A program made the position numbers and the translations under genes. From assembly GCA_002493945.1 (NCBI GenBank), contig DLAL01000001.1, positions 1-5,186 of the forward strand: 5,186 nucleotides of DNA, read 5' to 3'. Below, piece after piece: positions 1 to 4,529 of this stretch. Position 1 is the first letter of the stretch, and each line of letters begins with the position of its first letter. The DNA comes from Porphyromonadaceae bacterium UBA7048 (lineage in GTDB: Bacteria > Bacteroidota > Bacteroidia > Bacteroidales > Muribaculaceae). A model generated the notes under the pieces. That model had not been told where the DNA came from. It did no database searches and was given only the letters and a program-made list of their open reading frames with translations.

Positions 1-22
1 CTACCAGCTGAGCTAGCGAATC
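1..22 (-). tRNA. tRNA gene, 5' portion only (identity not determined)
   Basis: The reverse complement of these bases reads as the start of a tRNA: a 7-nt acceptor strand GATTCGC, the linker TA at positions 8-9, the D-stem GCTC, and a D-loop with the typical AGCTGGTAG. The gene continues past the left edge, so the anticodon, T-arm and 3' end are not visible and the amino acid cannot be assigned. The mature 5' end should be at base 22. A promoter matching the Bacteroidota consensus lies directly upstream (55-86), so this may be the first gene of its transcript. It points away from the lysozyme gene. Confidence 0.85.
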
Positions 23-54
23 TCGCTTTTGAGGTGTTTTTCTCAATTGCAGTG

Positions 55-86
55 CAAAGTTACTGCCTTTTTTTGAGTCTGCCAAA
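55..86 (-). promoter_or_regulatory. Bacteroidota housekeeping promoter for the tRNA
   Basis: On the minus strand there is a -33 TTTG (bases 86-83), a 20-nt spacer, and a -7 TAACTTTG (bases 62-55). This is a full match to TTTG / TAnnTTTG at normal spacing. Transcription should begin near base 48, giving a leader of about 25 nt before the mature tRNA end. A-tracts (minus strand) lie just upstream at about 87-92, 98-104 and 108-111 and could act as an UP-like element. Confidence 0.8.
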
Positions 87-205
87 TTTTTTGAGGATTT
101 TTTTGAATTTTCTATATCGGGGTGCTGTGCGCGGTGGGGTAATGTACTTTTAGACAGGTATTTGTATGGGATAAGGTGACGCGTATTCGAATTGTCGCCG
201 TTTTG

Positions 206-238
206 TTGAACATGATTGCCAGAAAAATGTTATATTTG
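206..238 (+). promoter_or_regulatory. Candidate promoter of the MORN-GH25 lysozyme gene
   Basis: TATATTTG at 231-238 fits the -7 consensus TAnnTTTG and is followed by CA, as at the other candidate promoters here. The -33 region is weaker: GTTG at 205-208 lies 22 nt upstream, and the nearest exact TTTG (202-205) is 25 nt upstream, longer than usual. Transcription would start around 243-247, which leaves a leader of about 25 nt before the ATG at 270. This placement argues against the in-frame TTG at 216, which lies upstream of the -7 element, as translation start. Confidence 0.5.
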
Positions 239-269
239 CAATCGGGTTACTCCCGGCAGCTTATATTCT

Positions 270-1277
270 ATGTTTAAGTGTATCTTTTGTCGCATTATGT
301 GTCTCGTCGCGGTGCTTCTGAGCGCTGTGGCTGCTGATGCTGCCGCTCCGCGTGAGGTGCGCCGTGGTTCGGGAGTCTATGTCGGTGAGATGTCGGAGTC
401 CGGAAAGTATCACGGCTACGGTGTCTGCCGGTACGACAACGGGAATGTGTACTATGGATACTGGAAGAATGACTTCAAGGAGGGACTGGGCCGCATGGTG
501 TATGCCGACGGGACTATCGAGTTCGGCACTTGGTCGCGCGGACGCTATGTGAAGCCGCGCGGCATGAAGTTTCGCGCCGGCAAGCGGGTATACGGTATCG
601 ATGTGTCGAAATATCAGAAGACTATACGGTGGACGCAGTTGTCGCTGTCGGCCGATGCGCGCGGTGTTGTGTTTGCCGGAAAGAAGAAGAGTCAGTACGT
701 CCAGCCGGTGCTTTTTGCGCTGATGAAGAGTACGGAAGGAGTGACTGTGCGCGACCCTCAGTTTGCCCGCAATTTCCGCGAGGCGCGCCGCTGCGGAGTG
801 GTGCGCGGAGCCTATCATTTTCTGTCGACGACGAGCGATGTCGACGAGCAGGTGCGGTTCTTCATCGCCAATACGCCTCTTGAGCCGGGGGATTTCCCTC
901 CGGTTCTTGACCTTGAGGTGCCAGAGAAGGCTATCCGCGAGCATACGGAGAAGGTCATAGCCATGGCTCTCCGCTGGCTGGTGCTGGTGGAGAAGCATTA
1001 CGGGGTCAAGCCTGTGATATATACCTACGAGCGATACTACAAGGAGTATCTGCGCGGAACGGCGCTCGAGGGCTATGACTACTGGATAGCGCGCTATGGC
1101 AAGAAGCCTGACGCCCGCCACTGGGAGGTGTGGCAGTTCACGGAGAAAGGGGTGTGCAAGGGTATCGACCATCGTGTCGATATCGACCTTTTCCGCGGTG
1201 ACTTCAAGAAGTTCAGGGATTATATCGCGCGCAAAGGCATAAAGGTCAGGCCCAAAGCCAGGAGCAAGTCAAAGTGA
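270..1277 (+). CDS. Exported MORN-repeat lysozyme, glycoside hydrolase family 25
   Basis: Predicted secreted peptidoglycan hydrolase (1,4-beta-N-acetylmuramidase, GH25 fold), 335 residues from the chosen ATG. Residues 1-24 resemble a signal peptide: a short basic start, a hydrophobic core around CLVAVLLSAVA, and an ADA cleavage motif. Residues about 37-94 hold two clear MORN repeats (YVGEM...GYGVCRYDNG, YYGYW...GLGRMVYADG) and a partial third (EFGTW). The GH25 domain spans about 107-318. It has the N-terminal GIDVSKYQ with D111, the central PVLDLEV with D214 and E216 matching the family's catalytic DxE pair, and the C-terminal VWQFT plus VDIDLF motifs. Residues 131-147 look longer than usual between the first strand and the STEG motif. 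The tail is basic and rich in Lys/Arg/Ser. An in-frame TTG at 216 would add 18 residues but lies upstream of the -7 box and spoils the signal peptide, so ATG 270 is preferred; ATG 297 is a weaker alternative. GH25 assignment is firm. The role (own-wall remodelling or attack on other bacteria) is unknown. Confidence 0.9.
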   Translation: MFKCIFCRIMCLVAVLLSAVAADAAAPREVRRGSGVYVGEMSESGKYHGYGVCRYDNGNVYYGYWKNDFKEGLGRMVYADGTIEFGTWSRGRYVKPRGMKFRAGKRVYGIDVSKYQKTIRWTQLSLSADARGVVFAGKKKSQYVQPVLFALMKSTEGVTVRDPQFARNFREARRCGVVRGAYHFLSTTSDVDEQVRFFIANTPLEPGDFPPVLDLEVPEKAIREHTEKVIAMALRWLVLVEKHYGVKPVIYTYERYYKEYLRGTALEGYDYWIARYGKKPDARHWEVWQFTEKGVCKGIDHRVDIDLFRGDFKKFRDYIARKGIKVRPKARSKSK

Positions 1278-1295
1278 CGGCGCTCCGCCGGGTCA
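1275..1295. other. Short inverted repeat between convergent stop codons
   Basis: CGGCG (1278-1282) and CGCCG (1286-1290) form a perfect 5-bp stem with a CTC loop. The stem can extend by TGA/TCA, the two stop codons themselves, if GG (1291-1292) is bulged. No T-run follows on either strand, so it is not a convincing intrinsic terminator. It is still the only structure available in the 15 bases separating the lysozyme and LysR genes, which must terminate here or read into each other. Confidence 0.35.
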
Positions 1296-2195
1296 GAGCC
1301 ATCCTTCGCGGCGCTGGCGGACTGACAGCGACTCGCCGAGGAGACGTATGAATTCGCGCATTGACTGCTTGTAGTAGCTGTCGTGGAGGGTGTGGACGCA
1401 TCCGTTCATCTCGTTGCCGGGCACGTCGAGCGGTATAGCCCGCAGACCGGTCTCGTTGTATATGGTGTCCTGTGCGAGTATCGTCACCAGACGGCTGCGG
1501 CGTACGAGTTTCAGCAGAATGTTCACTTCGTTGAGTTCGAGGCGTATGCGCATGCGGTCGATGTACGGCTCGGCGAGCTGCTCGAAGGCGTTGCGTGCCT
1601 GAAGTCCGGTTGACGGGAGTGCCAGGTCGTACTGCTCGAGTTCGGCCGGTGTCACCTTGTCGAGTGCCGCCAGCGGATGGCTGTCGGCCACGACGGCCGA
1701 GAGTGTGTTCTGGAAGAGAATATGCGAGTCCACGCCGCGCATGGGCTGCAGCGGTCTGAAGGCCAGCACGAAGTCTACCTCACGGCGTATGAGTTTCTGC
1801 ATCAGTTCGGCCATGGGCTTGTAGCATATGTTCAGCTTCACCTTGGGGTACATCTTCATGAACGTCAGTATGGTCTCGGTGAGCATAGGGCTGAACGAGT
1901 AAGTGACGCCTATGTTGAGCTCGCCGGCTGCGAGGCGGTTGAGGTCGGCTATGCGTGTGCGGCACCGGTCGGCGGCGTTGAGGGTGTCGCGTGCGAACGG
2001 CAGCAGCTCCGTCCCTGCTTCGGTGAGCGCCACGCTGTGGCTGTTGCGGATGAAGAGGGGAGTGTCGAGTTCGCCTTCAAGCTGGCGTATCTGCTGCGAG
2101 AGTGTGCTCTGGGTGATGCAGAGCGACCGTGCGGCTTCCGAGAAGTTGAGGGTTTCGGCGACTTTGACGAAGTATTTGAGCTGATGCAGTTCCAT
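1293..2195 (-). CDS. LysR-type transcriptional regulator
   Basis: A DNA-binding regulator of 300 residues, the standard length for the family. The N-terminal winged helix-turn-helix covers about residues 1-60, with the hallmark stretch FSEAARSLCITQSTLSQQIR (18-37) and LTEAGTELL starting the linker helix. The effector-binding domain begins near residue 92 (GELNIGVTYS) and runs to about 290, as a periplasmic-binding-protein-like fold. The sequence resembles the CynR/CysB/OxyR-like general group, but I cannot name a ligand. The start ATG is 21 nt below the YjjB stop on the same strand, so it is probably the last gene of that operon. It may also have its own promoter, because a -7 box overlaps the YjjB stop codon. 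LysR proteins often regulate adjacent genes, so the exporter operon is the obvious candidate target; this is inference. Confidence 0.95.
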   Translation of the reverse strand: MELHQLKYFVKVAETLNFSEAARSLCITQSTLSQQIRQLEGELDTPLFIRNSHSVALTEAGTELLPFARDTLNAADRCRTRIADLNRLAAGELNIGVTYSFSPMLTETILTFMKMYPKVKLNICYKPMAELMQKLIRREVDFVLAFRPLQPMRGVDSHILFQNTLSAVVADSHPLAALDKVTPAELEQYDLALPSTGLQARNAFEQLAEPYIDRMRIRLELNEVNILLKLVRRSRLVTILAQDTIYNETGLRAIPLDVPGNEMNGCVHTLHDSYYKQSMREFIRLLGESLSVRQRREGWL

Positions 2196-2211
2196 AATGT
2201 GTGATATAATG

Positions 2212-2219
2212 CAAAGTTA
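2212..2219 (-). promoter_or_regulatory. Candidate internal -7 element for the LysR gene
   Basis: The minus strand reads TAACTTTG followed by CA, a full match to TAnnTTTG. Its first three bases are the TAA stop codon of the YjjB gene. The ATG of the LysR gene is 17 nt downstream, so a transcript from here would have a leader of only about 10 nt. No TTTG is present at the expected -33 distance (about 2239-2244), so this is weaker than the tRNA and sigma-factor promoters. Confidence 0.4.
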
Positions 2220-2720
2220 CGGTTTTTCGGCTTTACGTGTGGCCTGGAAGGATACTTTTTTGAATATGAATACCGGAAGGGTGGCGCCGAGCACCAGCGC
2301 GAGTATGACGGCCAGGCACGTCAGGCCGTTCGAGGCGAAGAGGACGAAGTAGTGCGAGAAGCGCTGCTCCTCGGTGTGCAGCAGGCACATGGCCAGTCCT
2401 CCGAATGACTTGTAGGCATAGATGCCCGGAATCATGGGCAGCAGGGAGGGGAAGAAGCATGTCTCGGCCGGGATGCGGGCCATGGGCGAGGCGAATACGG
2501 CCAGCATGCCTATGGTGAAGGAGGCTATGAAGCTGGCTCCCACGATGTGCATCCCTGCGGCCGACATCAGCACCATGCGTGCGGAGTGGCCCACAGCGGC
2601 TATCACGGCGCAGTATACGAAAGCGCGTCGCGGCGGCCGGCTGATAGCGGCAAATCCGATAGCTGCTATCGCGGCGAACAATGCGTCCTGTAGAATATCG
2701 CTTATCATAAGTATTGTCAT
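2217..2720 (-). CDS. YjjB-type small subunit of a ThrE-family exporter
   Basis: Inner-membrane protein of 167 residues, matching the short C-terminal half of the threonine/serine exporter (ThrE) superfamily, which exists as a separate YjjB subunit in many bacteria. Hydrophobic segments lie at about residues 7-26, 33-53, 57-78, 88-106 and 124-153, so four or five membrane helices are likely. The most family-specific stretch is FFPSLLPMIPGIYAYKSF (89-106), corresponding to the conserved Pro-Gly helix region. The C-terminus is short and basic. It lies 15 nt downstream of the YjjP gene on the same strand, consistent with co-expression and assembly into one transporter. Corynebacterium ThrE exports threonine and serine, and E. 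coli YjjPB has been linked to succinate export, so the substrate here is open. ATG 2720 is taken as start; the in-frame ATG at 2708 is possible. Confidence 0.88.
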   Translation of the reverse strand: MTILMISDILQDALFAAIAAIGFAAISRPPRRAFVYCAVIAAVGHSARMVLMSAAGMHIVGASFIASFTIGMLAVFASPMARIPAETCFFPSLLPMIPGIYAYKSFGGLAMCLLHTEEQRFSHYFVLFASNGLTCLAVILALVLGATLPVFIFKKVSFQATRKAEKP

Positions 2721-2735
2721 TATGTGAATAACACG

Positions 2736-3536
2736 CTAAAACATGCCCGAGTTCATCGCCGCCATGCCGGCGCAGAGTCCGGCCGAGAGGCAGCAGGTGA
2801 GCACTACGGCGTCGACGAACCGGCTGAATGCGCAGATATAGTGGCGGTAGAGCAGGTCGCTGAATGAATTGAGGAACGGGATACCCGGCACGAGATACAG
2901 CACGCTCGTTCCCAGCGCGATGGCCGGGGTAGTGCCGAGGCTGAAGAGAGAGTCGGCGGCGCTGATGACCGACGAGACGAATGCGCACACGATCACTGTC
3001 AGCCTGAGGTCGATATGTCGGCCGAGCATGAGCTGCTTGATGTAGTATCCTGCCATAGTGGCCGCCAGCACCACGGCCATTGCGATGGCGTCGCCGCCGA
3101 ATAGCCGGCAGAAGGCGGCGTTGGCCGCCGATGCCAGCAGCAGTTCGGTGGTGCGGCTGTGGCGGCTTCCGGTGGTGCGTACTATGTCGTCGAACTGCCG
3201 GGAACATTCCTCCAGCGAGAGGCCGCTGTCGGCGGTCGCCCAGCTCAGGCGGCTCAGTTCGGTGTTGAGGGCGAAGCTGATACCGGTCTGCGGCACCGAT
3301 TCTATGGCAGTCACCACGTCAGTGCCCTGACTGTCAGTCACCGACAGATGCACGTGGCGCGGCATGATGGTTATTTCGGCGCGGTAGCCGAATGAGGCGG
3401 CAATGCGCTCGACGTTCTTTGTCAGGCGGATGCAGGTGGCTCCGCATCCGAGCAGTACGGCGCTGTAGTGCGCCAGGAAGAGGCAGAGGCGCCGGGGCGT
3501 TCCGGCTGATGTCGTTTCAGAAGTCATCGTCGTCAT
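2736..3536 (-). CDS. YjjP-type large subunit of a ThrE-family exporter
   Basis: Membrane protein of 266 residues, the usual size of the separate YjjP subunit of the ThrE superfamily. Residues about 15-125 form the N-terminal soluble region typical of the family, with the segment around CIRLTKNVERIAASFGYRAE and a strand-rich part (ITIMPRHVHLSVTD). About five membrane helices follow (roughly 130-148, 149-168, 177-197, 203-220, 236-260). The stretch VLYLVPGIPFLNSFSDLL (212-229) carries the conserved Pro-Gly motif that pairs with a similar one in YjjB. An open frame runs further upstream to 3626, but those residues are low-complexity shadow of the overlapping small gene, so ATG 3536 is chosen; ATG 3527 (residue 4) is an equal candidate. 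The start lies inside the end of the upstream small gene, which suggests translational coupling. Confidence 0.88.
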   Translation of the reverse strand: MTTMTSETTSAGTPRRLCLFLAHYSAVLLGCGATCIRLTKNVERIAASFGYRAEITIMPRHVHLSVTDSQGTDVVTAIESVPQTGISFALNTELSRLSWATADSGLSLEECSRQFDDIVRTTGSRHSRTTELLLASAANAAFCRLFGGDAIAMAVVLAATMAGYYIKQLMLGRHIDLRLTVIVCAFVSSVISAADSLFSLGTTPAIALGTSVLYLVPGIPFLNSFSDLLYRHYICAFSRFVDAVVLTCCLSAGLCAGMAAMNSGMF

Positions 3537-3723
3537 CCTCTTGTGCGGCCAGACGGTCGCCTGTGATGAAGAATTCCTCGCGCTCGGTGGCCAGGTCGAT
3601 AGGGCGGATGCGGCGGCTGTGTTCATGCCGGCTGTGGCGGTGGCGTACGATGATGTCGGCGGTGATGATGACGAGAAGGAGAGCTACAATTGCGGTCCAG
3701 ATGATGATAGGTGTCATAGTCAT
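3517..3723 (-). CDS. Small single-pass membrane protein, His/Arg-rich with an acidic tail
   Basis: A 68-residue protein that I do not recognise. Residues 5-25 (PIIIWTAIVALLLVIITADII) form one clear membrane helix. It is followed by a basic, histidine-rich stretch (RHRHSRHEHSRR, 27-38) and a hydrophilic tail ending in EDDDDDF. By the positive-inside rule the tail should be cytoplasmic. Its coding end overlaps the YjjP start by 20 nt: the codons for the Asp run also contain both candidate YjjP start codons in another frame. The overlap, shared strand and a candidate promoter just upstream support a real gene that heads the exporter operon. Possible roles are an accessory or stabilising subunit, or a metal-sensing tail (HxH-type histidines), both speculative. 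ATG 3723 is taken as start; ATG 3717 (residue 3) is possible. Confidence 0.7.
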   Translation of the reverse strand: MTMTPIIIWTAIVALLLVIITADIIVRHRHSRHEHSRRIRPIDLATEREEFFITGDRLAAQEDDDDDF

Positions 3724-3725
3724 GT

Positions 3726-3766
3726 CTGTATTGTCTGTTTTTTATGCAAAGTAACAAACAATACAG
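3726..3766. promoter_or_regulatory. 14-bp dyad enclosing the candidate exporter-operon promoter
   Basis: Arms CTGTATTGTCTGTT (3726-3739) and AACAAACAATACAG (3753-3766) are inverted repeats matching at 13 of 14 positions, separated by 13 bases. On the minus strand the single mismatch becomes a U-G pair, so a minus-strand RNA could pair along all 14 positions. A near-consensus -7 element (minus strand TTACTTTG, bases 3754-3747, followed by CA) lies in the centre, 23 nt above the ATG at 3723. No good -33 TTTG is visible at normal distance. This could be an operator for the LysR protein or another regulator, or an RNA hairpin in transcripts coming from the upstream lipoprotein gene. No T-run follows on the minus strand, so it is not a standard terminator. 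Confidence 0.55.
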
Positions 3767-3785
3767 TGTGTCGGCTCACCGTTGA

Positions 3786-4313
3786 CTATGGATTGTTCAG
3801 ATGGCTGCTATCGCCGAGAGTGCTGATAAGGGCGGAGAGTTCGCCGGCAGTGACGCCTTCAGGCCCGTACTGTGCGGCCACAGTGAGCGAGCGGTCGGCT
3901 ACGTAGACGCGCGGTATGCCCGACGCGGCGAACACATTATATATAGCGCGGTCAGTCTGGGCGGAGTAGGGCAGAGTCAGCCCGTTGGCATGCCAGTACG
4001 CCTCTATCGAAGCGGCGTCTTCTTCGCGTGCTATGAGCATGAACACCGCTTCGTCTGACTGCTCGTAGGCTGCCTGAAGTTCAGGTAGTTCGGCCCGGCA
4101 GTCGGGGCAGGTGGTGCTGAAGAAGGCGATGACCGAGACTTTGCCCTCGAGCGACGACGGCGATTCGACCACCGAGCCGTCGTTCATCGTCACGGTGAAT
4201 GACGGCAACCGGTCGCCGGCGGCCACGAAGGACTCAGGCTCCCGGTCGGAGACACAGGAGCCGAGCAGCAGTGCTAAGGCTGCGCAGGCAATCGGATGGC
4301 GAAGATATACCAT
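3786..4313 (-). CDS. TlpA/ResA-like thioredoxin-fold lipoprotein
   Basis: A thiol-disulfide oxidoreductase-like protein of 175 residues, anchored outside the cytoplasm by a lipid. Residues 1-20 form a lipoprotein signal (hydrophobic CAALALLLGSC, lipid-bearing Cys20). The thioredoxin-fold domain runs from about 30 to 168 as in the AhpC/TSA-Redoxin and TlpA/ResA families. It includes the N-terminal strand LPSFTVTMNDGSVV, the active site CPDC (Cys69, Cys72) after FFSTT, and the cis-proline motif GIPRVYVAD (Pro134). Both active-site cysteines are present, so redox activity is expected. CPDC differs from the CPPC and CEPC of TlpA and ResA. Residues after Cys20 (VSDREPE) are acidic, as expected of surface-export signals in Bacteroidota lipoproteins, but the match is loose. 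It is 62 nt upstream of the exporter operon on the same strand and divergent from the sigma-factor gene. Its substrate is unknown; I see no clear promoter for it. Confidence 0.9.
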   Translation of the reverse strand: MVYLRHPIACAALALLLGSCVSDREPESFVAAGDRLPSFTVTMNDGSVVESPSSLEGKVSVIAFFSTTCPDCRAELPELQAAYEQSDEAVFMLIAREEDAASIEAYWHANGLTLPYSAQTDRAIYNVFAASGIPRVYVADRSLTVAAQYGPEGVTAGELSALISTLGDSSHLNNP

Positions 4314-4326
4314 AACAGTTCAAGAC

Positions 4327-4364
4327 AACTCCCGGATGTGGCGTTTTATTGCCTTCGGGAGGTT
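4327..4364 (-). promoter_or_regulatory. Stem-loop in the presumed leader of the lipoprotein gene
   Basis: TCCCG (4330-4334) pairs with CGGGA (4356-4360), and AAC (4327-4329) pairs with GTT (4362-4364) across a one-base bulge. Inside, GGC (4340-4342) pairs with GCC (4351-4353) around an 8-nt loop. The structure ends 14 nt above the lipoprotein ATG on the minus strand. It may stabilise the mRNA or affect translation. The family of this structure, if any, is not recognised. Confidence 0.3.
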
Positions 4365-4391
4365 AAACTACGTTAATATGGTCGGATTATG

Positions 4392-4423
4392 TTTGGAATT
4401 ATTGCAGATGTTTTTTAACTTTG
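4392..4423 (+). promoter_or_regulatory. Strong Bacteroidota promoter of the ECF sigma-factor gene
   Basis: TTTG at 4392-4395, a 20-nt spacer and TAACTTTG at 4416-4423 form a full match to the Bacteroidota primary-sigma consensus. It is one of the two best promoters in the window. Transcription should start near 4428-4430, about 100 nt upstream of the ATG. The promoter type suggests that the ECF gene is read by the housekeeping RNA polymerase rather than only by its own product. Confidence 0.8.
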
Positions 4424-4429
4424 CAATCC

Positions 4430-4445
4430 GCCCGACAGTTCGGGC
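4430..4445 (+). promoter_or_regulatory. Hairpin at the 5' end of the sigma-factor mRNA
   Basis: GCCCGA (4430-4435) and TCGGGC (4440-4445) form a perfect 6-bp stem closed by a CAGT tetraloop. It falls right at the predicted transcription start, so the mRNA would begin with this hairpin. The following 84 nt of leader are A/T-rich, include the palindrome TATTATAATA (4452-4461), and contain no recognised riboswitch. A 5'-terminal stem is a known way of protecting mRNA from decay; its use here is inferred. Confidence 0.45.
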
Positions 4446-4529
4446 TACAGCTATTATAATACAATTATTAATCAAAACCTCGCACTGCCTATCGAAAAAT
4501 CTCCACTCTAATCAAAAATAGAATAGAAA

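Noticed and set aside
16..26. Short inverted repeat GCGA/TCGC at the tRNA 5' end
   Set aside because: It is four base pairs only and overlaps the acceptor strand, so it is likely chance.
65..112. T-rich stretch considered as an intrinsic terminator on the plus strand
   Set aside because: No GC-rich stem precedes it and no plus-strand gene ends there. Its position above the tRNA promoter explains it better.
261..1172. 303-residue open frame on the minus strand
   Set aside because: It lies wholly opposite the GH25 gene, whose catalytic motifs are clear. The translation is rich in His, Arg and Leu with no recognisable domain.
1677..2204. 175-residue open frame on the plus strand
   Set aside because: It is the antisense of the LysR gene, with no domain or promoter of its own.
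2233..3207. 324-residue open frame on the minus strand
   Set aside because: It spans two exporter genes in another frame on the same strand. The product is dominated by Arg, His and Pro, typical of out-of-frame translation of GC-rich DNA.
3537..3626. 30-residue N-terminal extension of the YjjP gene
   Set aside because: It overlaps the small membrane-protein gene in another frame, is low-complexity, and is not expected in the family. The ATG at 3536 gives the normal length.
3541..3906. 121-residue open frame on the plus strand
   Set aside because: It runs antisense over two minus-strand genes and their shared promoter region, with no recognisable protein features.
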